Shown: positions 33,440 through 42,473, counted from the stretch's first letter. The stretch is 64,000 nucleotides of DNA from JACCZX01 sp038216465 (GCA_038216465.1 JBBQQC010000005.1:1-64000); one strand, 5' to 3'. Notes: a model not told the origin generated them from the sequence alone. Program-made: numbers and translations.

Positions 33440-34084
33440 TCAATTGAGTTTAAAGCTGATCGGCAGCGATAACTTGATGTCATGGCCTTGGCCCTTGCAG
33501 ACCAGTCGCGACTGAATCATCTGTATTGAGGGCTTGTTGAAGACACGATTGGTGCTCGACTTGATCACGATGTCGCGTATCTGACCGGTGGCTCCGAGCG
33601 TGAATTCGGCCAGGACTTCACCCTGAAGGTTGTCGAGGGCGGCCTCGCGCGGATACGCGACCGAACCGAGTGCCTCGCGATAATTCGGACATACGACGGC
33701 AGCGCTTTGGACGGCTGGCGGCGCGGGCGCCGGCGTGGGCGCTGCGATCACCGGCGCCGACGGTGCTGGTGGCGGTTCCGGCGTTACCGCGGTGATCGTC
33801 GGCGCGGGCGTCGGCGGCGGCGCAATATTAATTTCGGGCGGCGGAATGAAAGGCGGCGGCGGGGCCACAACCTTCGGCGGCGGCGGCAGAAGTTCCGGCG
33901 GCGGCGGCGGCTTCTTGATCACCTCTTCGATCACTTTGACTTCGATCGGGCCTTTGACCACCTCAACCACTTTGCGCGCCAGGCCGTTTATCAGCGCATA
34001 AATAATGATGATGTGAAAAACAACGACGGCACCGATGCCAACAAATTTCCGAGTCGGGTCACGCTGTGTTTGCGAGAAGTCCAT
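33440..34084 (-). CDS. tonB: TonB energy-transducing protein
   Basis: 214 residues. The membrane anchor is about residues 15-36 (FVGIGAVVVFHIIIIYALIN), then a Pro-rich spacer (KKPPPPPELLPPPPKVVAPP and further Pro/Ala repeats to about 130). The C-terminal TonB domain has YPREAALDNLQGEVLAEFTL and ends LSLPISFKLN. GGGGAGGG precedes the ATG. It heads tonB-exbB-exbD-exbD-TPR, located beside two TonB-dependent receptors that it probably serves. Confidence 0.95.
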   Translation of the reverse strand: MDFSQTQRDPTRKFVGIGAVVVFHIIIIYALINGLARKVVEVVKGPIEVKVIEEVIKKPPPPPELLPPPPKVVAPPPPFIPPPEINIAPPPTPAPTITAVTPEPPPAPSAPVIAAPTPAPAPPAVQSAAVVCPNYREALGSVAYPREAALDNLQGEVLAEFTLGATGQIRDIVIKSSTNRVFNKPSIQMIQSRLVCKGQGHDIKLSLPISFKLN

Positions 34085-34245
34085 TCAGCCCTCCCCTTCC
34101 GTCAGTTCATCGGCCGTCGGCAATCGAATCTCCCGCGCCCCGGATTGGCAAAAGGCGGCGATTCTAGCCACTTTTAATTCGGAAAAACTATGCAAGCTTA
34201 GTGCCAGCGCTGCGGCACCGCAGCAGCGCGCCGCGATTGCAAAAT

Positions 34246-35295
34246 CTAAAACAACCCGTCCGTACCGAGCGTGCCGCGCGGTGCCACGATACCGAAATGC
34301 CGATACGCCGTAACCGCTGCCACTCGGCCGCGCGGCGTCCGCTGCAGCAATCCTTGCTGGATCAAATAGGGTTCGACCACGTCTTCCAGCGTGTCGCGTT
34401 CCTCCCCCACCGCCGCCGCCAGGTTGTCGATACCGACCGGGCCGCCCGCGAATTTCTCGATGACTGCGAGCAGAAGCTTTCGGTCCATGATGTCGAGACC
34501 CAGCCGATCGACTTCCAGCATCGCCAATGCCGAGTCAGCAACCGACTGCGAGATCTCGCCGGTTCCTTTGACCTCAGCGTAATCGCGCACACGTCGTAGC
34601 AGCCGATTCGCAACGCGCGGCGTCCCGCGCGACCGATGAGCGATTTCGCGCGCGCCGGCGTCGGTCAGCTGCGCTTTCAGCAAACGCGCCGAACGCCGCA
34701 CGATGGCTGCCAATTCGTCCGCGGAATAGAACTCGAGACGCGCCACGATCCCGAACCGATCCCGCAAAGGATTCGTCAGCATCCCGGCCCGCGTCGTCGC
34801 GCCGACGAGTGTGAACGGCGGAAGATCGATCTTGATCGAGCGCGCCGCCGGGCCCTCGCCAATCATGATGTCGATCTGAAAATCTTCGAGTGCGGGGTAC
34901 AGAATCTCCTCAACGATCGCACTCAGCCGATGTATCTCGTCGATGAACAGGACGTCGTTCTTCTCAAGGTTGGTCAAGATCGCCGCCAGGTCGCCGGGTC
35001 GTTCCAGCACCGGGCCCGACGTCTGCCGCAAGTTGACGCCCATCTCGCGCGCGATGATGTGCGCCAGCGTCGTCTTGCCCAGTCCGGGCGGGCCGAATAG
35101 CAACACGTGATCGAGAGATTCGGCCCGGTTGCGCGCCGCTTCGATAAATATTCCCAGCTGCTCACGCACCTTCGGCTGTCCGACGTACTCGGCCAGCGAG
35201 GTCGGACGTAGCGCGCGCTCAATCGCTTCCTCGTTCGGCGAGACGGCATTCGCCGCTACAACGCGCTCCGCTTCGTTCATTTGGCCAGTGCTCAT
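34246..35295 (-). CDS. ruvB: Holliday junction branch-migration helicase RuvB
   Basis: 349 residues. This AAA+ motor drives branch migration with RuvA. Walker A is FGPPGLGKTT, Walker B is VLFIDEIHRL, sensor 1 is LVGATTRAG, and the arginine-finger region is GILRDRF-like (NPLRDRFGIVARLEFY). The C-terminal winged helix ends near TPRGRVAAVTAY. ATG 35295 overlaps the ruvA stop as ATGA. tonB begins 161 nt downstream in the same direction. Confidence 0.97.
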   Translation of the reverse strand: MSTGQMNEAERVVAANAVSPNEEAIERALRPTSLAEYVGQPKVREQLGIFIEAARNRAESLDHVLLFGPPGLGKTTLAHIIAREMGVNLRQTSGPVLERPGDLAAILTNLEKNDVLFIDEIHRLSAIVEEILYPALEDFQIDIMIGEGPAARSIKIDLPPFTLVGATTRAGMLTNPLRDRFGIVARLEFYSADELAAIVRRSARLLKAQLTDAGAREIAHRSRGTPRVANRLLRRVRDYAEVKGTGEISQSVADSALAMLEVDRLGLDIMDRKLLLAVIEKFAGGPVGIDNLAAAVGEERDTLEDVVEPYLIQQGLLQRTPRGRVAAVTAYRHFGIVAPRGTLGTDGLF

Positions 35296-35867
35296 TTGGC
35301 GAGGGACTTGAGAGCGAAGCGAATGCCATCAGACACACTCGCGTCGGCTGGTATGCCGCGCGCCGCGGCATTGGCCTCGCGCTCGTTGTAGCCAAGCGCG
35401 AGCAACGCGCGGATCACGTCGGCCGCAGGAGCGCTGGCCGCGCTCGCTTTCGCGCTGCCGAGATCGGCGCCGAGCTTGCCTTTCAGCTCGAGCAACAACC
35501 GCTCGGCGGTTTTCTTCCCGATGCCAGGCACGCGTGTCAAGCGTGCGCTTTCCTGCAGTGTGATCGTCTGTGCCAGCTCGGTGACCGAGAGTCCGGACAG
35601 AACCGCAAGTGCCGTGCGCGCACCGACGCCGGAAATCTTGATCAGCTCGCGAAACGCCGCTCGCTCACCAGGCGTCGAAAAGCCATACAGCTGATGCGCA
35701 TCCTCCCTGACCGCAAGGTGCGTCAGCAGCGTCACGCGCTCCGATATGGCGGGCAGTTGATAGAACGTGCTCATTGGCACATCAATCTCGTAGCCGACAC
35801 CGTTGGCGTCGACCAGAATTGCCGGGGGATTTTTCTCCAGTAGCCGGCCTTCGATGCGGCCAATCAT
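35292..35867 (-). CDS. ruvA: Holliday junction DNA-binding protein RuvA
   Basis: 191 residues. The N-terminal OB fold (MIGRIEGRLLEKNPPAILVD) is followed by two helix-hairpin-helix motifs (FRELIKISGVGARTALAVLS and LTRVPGIGKKTAERLLLELK) and a C-terminal RuvB-binding domain (ALLALGYNEREANAAARGI). It binds four-way junctions as a tetramer. It begins 6 nt after the ruvC stop. Confidence 0.97.
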   Translation of the reverse strand: MIGRIEGRLLEKNPPAILVDANGVGYEIDVPMSTFYQLPAISERVTLLTHLAVREDAHQLYGFSTPGERAAFRELIKISGVGARTALAVLSGLSVTELAQTITLQESARLTRVPGIGKKTAERLLLELKGKLGADLGSAKASAASAPAADVIRALLALGYNEREANAAARGIPADASVSDGIRFALKSLAK

Positions 35868-35873
35868 TGTCTG

Positions 35874-36440
35874 CTACTCGAGACCTTGGATACGCGCCGT
35901 CCACGCGCGCCGCCCATTCGCGGGCGAGCGCGAGCGGGGTGCCGCGTGACTTTTCGCCCGCATCGCCATCAGCAAGCTCGCCGAATGCGCGTGACAAATC
36001 GCACACGCCAGGGCGTCCGCGGCATCGCTGGTGGGCGCGCAGTCGAGCGACAACAATCGTTGCACCATCGATTGCACCTGCCGCTTGTCGGCGCGACCGA
36101 AGCCAACCACTGCCTGCTTGATGCGCAAAGCGGCGTATTCGTGCACGACCAGTCCCTCGGTCACAGCCGCGCAAATCGCCGCCCCGCGCGCCTGGCCGAG
36201 CAGCAGTGTCGATTGCGGATTGACGTTGACGAAGACTTTTTCGATGGCGGCCACATGCGGATGCGTATCGCGAATCACGTCCGCGAGCGCCCGCAGGATC
36301 GTTCCGAGACGCTGGTGCAAGTCGCCGGCGGGAACGCGAATCACCCCTGCGGCCACGTAAGAGAGCTTCGGCCCGACCGCTTCGACGACGCCGTATCCGG
36401 TCCGATTAAGTCCGGGGTCAATGCCGAGAATTCGGATCAC
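35874..36440 (-). CDS. ruvC: Holliday junction resolvase RuvC
   Basis: 188 residues from GTG 36440. This start puts the first catalytic aspartate in IRILGIDPGLNRTGYG at the usual place; upstream codons of the open frame have no similarity. The remaining acidic residues are in AAIEKVFVN and SDAADALACAICH. RuvC cuts symmetric strands of the junction processed by RuvAB. The tail after residue 165 is basic and variable. A 7-bp inverted repeat lies in the leader. Confidence 0.95.
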   Translation of the reverse strand: MIRILGIDPGLNRTGYGVVEAVGPKLSYVAAGVIRVPAGDLHQRLGTILRALADVIRDTHPHVAAIEKVFVNVNPQSTLLLGQARGAAICAAVTEGLVVHEYAALRIKQAVVGFGRADKRQVQSMVQRLLSLDCAPTSDAADALACAICHAHSASLLMAMRAKSHAAPRSRSPANGRRAWTARIQGLE

Positions 36441-36445
36441 CGTGG

Positions 36446-36468
36446 ATGGCACGCGAGGATTGTGCCAT
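36446..36468. repeat. Inverted repeat in the ruvC leader
   Basis: ATGGCAC (36446-36452) and GTGCCAT (36462-36468) are perfect 7-bp arms with a 9-nt spacer, in the 70-nt gap between the purH stop and the ruvC GTG. No T-run follows. It could be an operator or a small RNA hairpin near the start; nothing further can be said. Confidence 0.35.
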
Positions 36469-36510
36469 TGACTGTCAGGCAGCAGCGTCGCAGCGCCGCA
36501 TCGGGTGCGA

Positions 36511-38076
36511 CTAGTGCCGGAAGTGCCTGATACCGGTAAATACCATCGCGATGCCCCGTTCATTGGCTGCCGCGATCACTTCATCATCGCGCATGCTACC
36601 GCCCGGTTGTATTACGCACGCCGCACCGGCGTCAATCAGCACGTCGAGCCCGTCACGAAACGGAAAGAATGCATCGGACGCCGCCGCGCAGCGCGCGAGG
36701 CTTAGACCCGCCGATTCCGCTTTCATGGACGCGATGCGTGCCGAATCGACGCGCGACATTTGCCCGGCGCCAATGCCCAGCGTCATCCCGTCGCGCGCGA
36801 AGACGATCGCATTCGACTTGACGAACTTCGCCACTTTCCACGCGAACAGCAGATCATCGATCTGCTGCTTCGTAGGCACCAACGCCGTGACCACTTTCAG
36901 GTCAGCCGTTCGCAGCAAGTGATCGTCAGGCGTCTGCAGCAACAGGCCGCCGCCGACGCGCTTGAAATCAAAATCATTGTGAGCGTGGCCCGTCGGCACG
37001 CTAAGCAGGCGAACGTTCGGTTTGGCACCGAAAGCTATACGCGCTTCCGCGGTGAAGTGCGGCGCAATGACGACTTCAACGAACTGGCGCCCGATCGCCT
37101 GCGCTGCCTCCGCATCGACCGCAACATTGCAGGCGATAATTCCACCAAAGGCCGACGTAGGATCTGTTTTCAGCGCCTTGGAGTAAGCATCGAGTGCGCT
37201 GGCGCCGACCGCAGCTCCGCATGGATTTGCGTGCTTGACAATCACGCACGCAGCTTCATCGAATGCGCGGACACACTCCCACGCGGCATCGGCGTCGGCA
37301 ATGTTGTTGTACGAGAGCTCCTTACCCTGCAATTGCGTAAAGCTGGCCAGCAACCCCGCCGCCACACGTTGCTCGCGATAGAACGCCGCCTGCTGATGTG
37401 GATTCTCGCCATAGCGCATCTGTTGCGCTCTCTCCCACTGCCGGGACAGAACGGCAGGAAACACCTCGCGCACACCGTCTTCGCCCAGCGATGTCAGGTA
37501 GTCGGCGATTGCTCCGTCGTATCGCGCGGTGTGCGCGAAAACCTTCTTCGCCAGTGCGAGGCGGGTCCGCGCATCAACCGCGTTTTCGTTGCGCAATTGT
37601 TCGATGATCGACGCGTAATCTTCCGGGTCGACGACGACCGCCACGCTCGAGTGGTTCTTCGCAGCCGCACGCAGCATCGCGGGGCCGCCGATATCGATGT
37701 TTTCGATCGCATCGTCAAACGTACAGCCGGAGCGCGCCACCGTCTGTTCGAACGGATAAAGGTTGACGACCAGGATTTCGATCGGATCAATTGCGTGCTC
37801 GGCGAGCGAACGCATATGGTCCGCATCCAGCCGGCGCGCGAGCAGGCCCGCGTGAATGCGCGGATTGAGCGTCTTCACGCGCCCGTCGAGGATTTCCGGA
37901 AAGCCGGTGTAGTGGGCGACCTCGGTCACTTCGATGCCGCACTCACTCAGCAGCTTCGCAGTGCCACCGGTCGACAAAATATTAAATCCAAGGCTCCGCA
38001 GCTGCTGCGCTAATTCGGCGACACCGGTCTTGTCGGAAACGCTGATCAGCGCCCACCGGCGGTTCGCCGAGCTCAT
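36511..38076 (-). CDS. purH: Bifunctional AICAR formyltransferase/IMP cyclohydrolase PurH
   Basis: 521 residues, full length. The N-terminal IMP cyclohydrolase domain starts RRWALISVSDKTGVAELA. The AICAR transformylase domain has VIVKHANPCGAAVG with the catalytic Lys-His pair, and ends with QPGGSMRDDEVIAAANERG. It performs the last two steps of IMP synthesis. ATG 38076 overlaps the fis stop as ATGA. The codons further upstream belong to the fis gene in another frame. Confidence 0.97.
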   Translation of the reverse strand: MSSANRRWALISVSDKTGVAELAQQLRSLGFNILSTGGTAKLLSECGIEVTEVAHYTGFPEILDGRVKTLNPRIHAGLLARRLDADHMRSLAEHAIDPIEILVVNLYPFEQTVARSGCTFDDAIENIDIGGPAMLRAAAKNHSSVAVVVDPEDYASIIEQLRNENAVDARTRLALAKKVFAHTARYDGAIADYLTSLGEDGVREVFPAVLSRQWERAQQMRYGENPHQQAAFYREQRVAAGLLASFTQLQGKELSYNNIADADAAWECVRAFDEAACVIVKHANPCGAAVGASALDAYSKALKTDPTSAFGGIIACNVAVDAEAAQAIGRQFVEVVIAPHFTAEARIAFGAKPNVRLLSVPTGHAHNDFDFKRVGGGLLLQTPDDHLLRTADLKVVTALVPTKQQIDDLLFAWKVAKFVKSNAIVFARDGMTLGIGAGQMSRVDSARIASMKAESAGLSLARCAAASDAFFPFRDGLDVLIDAGAACVIQPGGSMRDDEVIAAANERGIAMVFTGIRHFRH

Positions 38077-38408
38077 AACAGCCGATATTGCTGCAGCTTC
38101 TTGCGCAACGTGTTGCGATTGATTCCGAGCAATTCGGCGGCGGCGCACTGGTTGCCATCGCACTTCGCCATCGCAAATTGCAGCAGAGGCCGCTCGACGG
38201 CGTTATTGACCATCTCGAACAGCGCGTGTGGGCGCGAGCCGTCGAGATCGGAAAAATACTGTTCAAGACTGCGCACCACGCATTGCTCCAGCGTCTCTCC
38301 GCTGCGTGCGCGGCTGACGCGCTCGCTGGTCGGGTACGCAAAGCGCGCCGCAGCGGGCGCCGGCCGGCTGCCCGACCTCGCGGCCGCTTTCGCTACTACT
38401 CTTGCCAT
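38073..38408 (-). CDS. fis: Fis-family DNA-binding protein
   Basis: 111 residues. An Ala/Arg-rich N-terminal tail of about 40 residues precedes the Fis core, whose C-terminal helix-turn-helix is ERPLLQFAMAKCDGNQCAAA followed by ELLGINRNTLRKKLQQY. Fis bends DNA and acts in nucleoid structure and growth-rate control. E. coli also encodes it directly after dusB. It starts 10 nt after dusB and overlaps purH. Confidence 0.94.
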   Translation of the reverse strand: MARVVAKAAARSGSRPAPAAARFAYPTSERVSRARSGETLEQCVVRSLEQYFSDLDGSRPHALFEMVNNAVERPLLQFAMAKCDGNQCAAAELLGINRNTLRKKLQQYRLL

Positions 38409-38418
38409 CTAGCCATCC

Positions 38419-39420
38419 TCAATGCAATGTCGACTTGTACATCAGCCGTTCAGAGCGATCCTCGAGCGCGGCGAAAAATTCGTCGACCGCGCGTGCCTGC
38501 GCCACACAATCTCCAATCGCATTCATTCGCTCGCAAAAATTTCGGCCGCCGGCCAGCTCCTTCGTGTACCAGATGATGTGCTTACGCGCGGTCCGCACCG
38601 CCTGGTCGCCGTAGAAACCGTAGTGATCGTCGAGGTGATTCTGCATCAGGCCGCGCACCTCACTGACGCGCGGCGGCGGAAGATGAGCGCCCGTCTTCAG
38701 AAAATGCACCGTCTCGCGGAAGATCCACGGTCGCCCCTGGGCCGCGCGGCCGATCATCACCGCGTCAGCGCCGGTTTCGCGCAGAACAAAGTACGCCTTC
38801 TCAGGGGTATCGATGTCGCCGTTGGCGATAACAGGAATCCTCACTGCGCGCTTGACCGCACGAATCGTTTCGTACTCCGCGGCGCCGCTATAGCCGCACG
38901 CACGGGTGCGGCCATGCAGGGTGAGTGCGGCAACGCCGGTAGCCTCCGCGAGCCGCGCAATCTCGACCGCGTTGCGGTTCGACGAATCCCACCCGGTGCG
39001 AAACTTCAGTGTCACCGGTACATTCACCGCCGCGACTACCGCCTCGAGGATGCGCACGACGTGCGCAACGTCTTTCAGCAATGCCGACCCGCTCGCCACG
39101 TTGCACACTTTCTTCGCCGGACATCCCATGTTGATATCGATGATCTGTGCACCCCGATCGACGTTGTAGCGCGCCGCCTCGGCCAGCATCTGCGCATCCG
39201 CGCCGGCTAGCTGAACCGCCACCGGCGCCTGTTCCCCGTCATGATTCAAACGGCGCGCCGTTTTTTCGCTTGCCCACAGGCGCGGATTCGATGCGGCCAT
39301 TTCCGACACCGCATGGCCGGCGCCTAGAGCCTTGCACAGGCGTCGGTACGGCCGGTCGGTCACTCCCGCCATTGGCGCAACGAAAACGTTGTTGGGCAGC
39401 TCGTGCGGGCCAATGTGCAT
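38419..39420 (-). CDS. dusB: tRNA-dihydrouridine synthase DusB
   Basis: 333 residues. FMN-binding TIM barrel with NNVFVAPMAGVTDRPYRRLC, the substrate-binding DINMGCPAKKVCNVASGSAL containing the catalytic cysteine, and HGRTRACGYSGAA. It reduces uridine in the tRNA D-loop using NADPH. The dusB-fis pairing is conserved, supporting DusB over DusA or DusC. It lies 80 nt after the UbiH-type gene. Confidence 0.95.
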   Translation of the reverse strand: MHIGPHELPNNVFVAPMAGVTDRPYRRLCKALGAGHAVSEMAASNPRLWASEKTARRLNHDGEQAPVAVQLAGADAQMLAEAARYNVDRGAQIIDINMGCPAKKVCNVASGSALLKDVAHVVRILEAVVAAVNVPVTLKFRTGWDSSNRNAVEIARLAEATGVAALTLHGRTRACGYSGAAEYETIRAVKRAVRIPVIANGDIDTPEKAYFVLRETGADAVMIGRAAQGRPWIFRETVHFLKTGAHLPPPRVSEVRGLMQNHLDDHYGFYGDQAVRTARKHIIWYTKELAGGRNFCERMNAIGDCVAQARAVDEFFAALEDRSERLMYKSTLH

Positions 39421-39500
39421 GCGATCGGGAGCGAGGGGAAAATAAGAGCGCGGATATTAGCGAAGACGTGCCCGCAGACTTTGCGCGGACATCGTTTGCG

Positions 39501-40670
39501 CTAAAAGCGTACGCCGAACATCAGAAAGCGTGCGAACTCGCGTCGCAAATTCGGCACAACCGCCAATGCGGTAAGTCCAAGCGATCTGGCCAGTGCTATG
39601 GGAGTGAAGCGCGTCGCGAAAAACGCGGGTGCCGTGCGGGTCAACGCCATAATCGCGGCGCGATCGGCCCGGCGCGATTGCGCATACGAGCTGAGCGATT
39701 GAAGCGGATCGCTGTCGATCGCGTAAGCGGCGCCGATCACCTCCGCAAGCGCAGCACTGTCGCGCAACCCGAGATTCAGCCCTTGCCCTGCCACCGGGTG
39801 CAGCGTTTGCGCGGCATTGCCCAGGTAGGCGATCCGGTGTTCGACCAATTCAGTTCGCGCGCGCTCGTGCAGCGGGTACCTGTGGCGAGGTTGCGCCGCG
39901 ACGACTCGCAGCCTGCGCTCGCCGAGCTGCCCGCCCAACTCCTCGATGAACTCGCCGTCTCCGAGTCCCATTCGCCGCTCGGCCTGCGCGTTTGACATGC
40001 ACCACACAAGCGCCATCCGATGGGCGCTCCCCGCGGCACGGGCAGGTAGCGGCAGCAGCGCTAGCGGGCCGTCACGCGTAAATCGCTCGCACGCCGTACC
40101 ACGCTCGAGGCCGGTGACTTCGAGATCGGCAACCAGCGCCGCGTAGGCGGCAGTCTGGCTGGCCACGGTGCTTAAGCCTTCGGCACTCAGCGCCACCGGG
40201 GCGCTGAACGCAGGCGCTCCCTGCACTACGATTTCCACGCTTGACGGCGACTGCCGTACTTCCAGTATCTTCAGCGAGCGGCGCATCGTTATGAATTCGT
40301 TCACGTCTGCCGCGGCACACAGCGCGGTGATCAAGTCACCGTACCGAATCGTGGCCCCCAGGATTTCAGAATCGGCGTCGCGCTCGCCGATCACAGCGCG
40401 ACCGAACTGCCCAACCGACGAAACGATCACTGTGCGTATGGCAGCCAGTGCCTCTTGCGGCAATTCCGTCAGCGTGCCGAGCGTCTGCAGTGACCCGAGT
40501 GACAGCGCAAGCAACCGTCGATCGGCGCCGGCCTGATCGACGCTGCGCGCGTCAATCACCACGCTCGGCACGCGTCGCCTTGCCAGCAGTAACGCCACCG
40601 CGAGGCCGACCGGCCCGCCTCCCAGAATCCCAACCCGGTCGCTGCACGGCGCGCTGTCTAGCGAACTCAT
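39501..40670 (-). CDS. ubiH: UbiH/UbiF-family FAD-dependent ubiquinone-biosynthesis hydroxylase
   Basis: 389 residues. GxGxxG motif VGILGGGPVGLAVALLLA at the N terminus, and the second FAD motif AYLGNAAQTLHPVAGQGLNL, which has Gln where many homologues have His, as in E. coli UbiH. These enzymes hydroxylate the ring of ubiquinone precursors; the ring position cannot be assigned from sequence alone. ATG overlaps nothing upstream, and the murU stop overlaps it as ATGA. In many Burkholderiales pepP lies between murU and this gene; it is missing here. Confidence 0.85.
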   Translation of the reverse strand: MSSLDSAPCSDRVGILGGGPVGLAVALLLARRRVPSVVIDARSVDQAGADRRLLALSLGSLQTLGTLTELPQEALAAIRTVIVSSVGQFGRAVIGERDADSEILGATIRYGDLITALCAAADVNEFITMRRSLKILEVRQSPSSVEIVVQGAPAFSAPVALSAEGLSTVASQTAAYAALVADLEVTGLERGTACERFTRDGPLALLPLPARAAGSAHRMALVWCMSNAQAERRMGLGDGEFIEELGGQLGERRLRVVAAQPRHRYPLHERARTELVEHRIAYLGNAAQTLHPVAGQGLNLGLRDSAALAEVIGAAYAIDSDPLQSLSSYAQSRRADRAAIMALTRTAPAFFATRFTPIALARSLGLTALAVVPNLRREFARFLMFGVRF

Positions 40671-41422
40671 TGCTGCGCGCCGCTCGCGTCGGCTCGGTGC
40701 GCTTCACAATTGATCTGCGCATCGAGACGCAGCAGGTCATCCGGCGTGCCGGCATTCCACCACCGTCCGCGATGAACTTCCCCGCTGACCCGGCCTGCGC
40801 GCGCGGCTTGGTACAACCAGGGGAACAGCGGCGCCCGACCGCCTTGCAATGAGAGTGAAAGCGCAGCGAATAGACGCGGCGCAAAGATGCCAATGTTCGC
40901 GTACGTCATGCGCGGCAGCGCATCGGGATGGATGCGCTGGTTGACTAGCCCCATGTCGCCGCGCAGGTGAAATGGTGGGTTCTCGACCAGCACAAGATGC
41001 GCGTCGGCATCGCCGCGCTGCTGAATTTCACTAGCGGCACGCAGTCGATCGTACGGAAAATCGGTCACGATATCGCCGCTGGTTACGATAAATGGCGCCG
41101 GGCCAAGCGATGGCAACGCCTTCAGGATGCCGCCCAAAGACTCGAGCGCGTCACCGGCATGCGCACCTTCGCGCGAATAGTGCAAGGCGACTCCATAGCG
41201 CGCCCCGTCACCGAGCGCAGCCTCGAACTGATCGGGCAGGTGCGCGACATTGATCACAATATCCCGCACGCCGGCGCGCGCCAGCGAGTCGATCTGCCAT
41301 TCGATCAATCGCCTGCCGCCGGCGTGCAAAAGCGGTTTCGGCATGGTGTCCGTCAACGGCCGCATACGTTCGCCGCGACCGGCAGCAAGGATCAAGGCGT
41401 GAGTTACGTGCGCAAGGGTCAC
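40667..41422 (-). CDS. murU: N-acetylmuramate alpha-1-phosphate uridylyltransferase MurU
   Basis: 251 residues. The nucleotidyltransferase signature is ALILAAGRGERMRPLTDTMP with the KPLL lysine, and the metal-binding site FIVTSGDIVTD. With AmgK it forms the peptidoglycan-recycling shortcut that makes UDP-MurNAc directly from MurNAc, bypassing the fosfomycin-sensitive steps. The start is GTG 41422, overlapping the amgK stop as GTGA. The gene pair supports MurU over other sugar nucleotidyltransferases. Confidence 0.92.
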   Translation of the reverse strand: MTLAHVTHALILAAGRGERMRPLTDTMPKPLLHAGGRRLIEWQIDSLARAGVRDIVINVAHLPDQFEAALGDGARYGVALHYSREGAHAGDALESLGGILKALPSLGPAPFIVTSGDIVTDFPYDRLRAASEIQQRGDADAHLVLVENPPFHLRGDMGLVNQRIHPDALPRMTYANIGIFAPRLFAALSLSLQGGRAPLFPWLYQAARAGRVSGEVHRGRWWNAGTPDDLLRLDAQINCEAHRADASGAQQ

Positions 41423-42435
41423 GCCAGTCCTAGCTGATCGAACAAACGCGCCAGCGGCGCCAGCTCACCGTAGCGCTGCGTGACGGCCCGCACATAGCTG
41501 ACGAAACGCGGCGCGTCTTCGAGATAGTGCGGCTTGCCGTCGCGATATCGAATGCGCGCGAAGATTCCGAGGACTTTCAGATGCCGCTGTAGACCCATCC
41601 ATTCGAAATCGCGCCAGAAGTCATTGAATCGCGCATGAACCGGCAGGCCGGCGGCGCGGGCCCGATCCAGGTAGAGCCGAGTCCACGTGCTGACACGCTC
41701 GTCGTCCCAGCTGATGAACGCGTCACGAAACAGCGACACGATGTCGTACGCGATCGGGCCGGTCACAGCGTCCTGAAAATCGAGCACGCCCGGATTCGGA
41801 CGCGACACCATCAGATTGCGCGGCATGTAGTCGCGATGCACGAACACGGTCGGCTGGGCCAGGTTTGCTGCAATGATGCGATCAAATATCTGCTCGAGAT
41901 CGGTATGCTGGCTCGCGGTCAGTTCGCGCCGTAGATGGCGTGCGATGAACCAGTCGGGAAACAGCCGCAGCTCTCGCCGCAGCAGCGCTGCGTCGTACAG
42001 AGGCAAGACGCCGGGGCTGGTCGCTCGCTGCCAGCGAACCAGCGCGTCGATCGCCGCGCCGAATAGCTCGGTCGCGTTGCTCTCATTGAGCGCGCTCAGA
42101 TACGTCGTATCTCCCAGATCCGATAGCAGCAGGAATCCCTGCGTTAGATCGTCGACAAGAATGTCGGGCACGTGGACACCGGCGGCGCGCATCAGACTGG
42201 CAACTTGAATGAAAGGACGCGAGTCTTCGGTGCCAGGCGGAGCATCCATCACAATCAACGTTCCATGATCGCTGTCGATCCGGAAGTAGCGACGCGAGCT
42301 GGCGTCCACCGACGCGGCGCGCAGCGACGATTCGATCAGCCCGTAACGGGGGCGAAGTGAGCCGAGCCAGGCCAACAGCGCGGACAACCGGGTGTCGACG
42401 CTTGCGCCGGGCACCTTGGGAAGGGATTGATTCAT
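41419..42435 (-). CDS. amgK: N-acetylmuramate/N-acetylglucosamine kinase AmgK
   Basis: 338 residues, aminoglycoside-phosphotransferase-like fold. The catalytic loop is FVHRDYMPRNLMV and the metal-binding motif is GVLDFQDAVTGPIAYDIVSL. It phosphorylates the anomeric carbon of MurNAc released in wall turnover, giving the substrate for MurU. ATG 42435 is taken although the open frame extends upstream across the lptD promoter region without family similarity. It is divergent from lptD. Confidence 0.92.
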   Translation of the reverse strand: MNQSLPKVPGASVDTRLSALLAWLGSLRPRYGLIESSLRAASVDASSRRYFRIDSDHGTLIVMDAPPGTEDSRPFIQVASLMRAAGVHVPDILVDDLTQGFLLLSDLGDTTYLSALNESNATELFGAAIDALVRWQRATSPGVLPLYDAALLRRELRLFPDWFIARHLRRELTASQHTDLEQIFDRIIAANLAQPTVFVHRDYMPRNLMVSRPNPGVLDFQDAVTGPIAYDIVSLFRDAFISWDDERVSTWTRLYLDRARAAGLPVHARFNDFWRDFEWMGLQRHLKVLGIFARIRYRDGKPHYLEDAPRFVSYVRAVTQRYGELAPLARLFDQLGLA

Positions 42436-42473
42436 CGGTACTGGGTCGCGACGGCTCGCAGGAAGGCGGTGCC

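Noticed and set aside
33707..34001. Gly/Arg-rich plus-strand frames opposite tonB
   Set aside because: They are the complement of the TonB proline-rich spacer; low complexity explains the long open frames.
34085..34245. Fur box or strong promoter upstream of tonB
   Set aside because: A TAGAAT -10-like hexamer exists on the minus strand, but no acceptable -35 lies at 16-18 nt and no Fur-like 19-mer was found.
36760..38013. 417-codon open frame on the plus strand opposite purH
   Set aside because: Antisense shadow of a full-length PurH. The translated sequence is Arg/His-rich and shows no motif.
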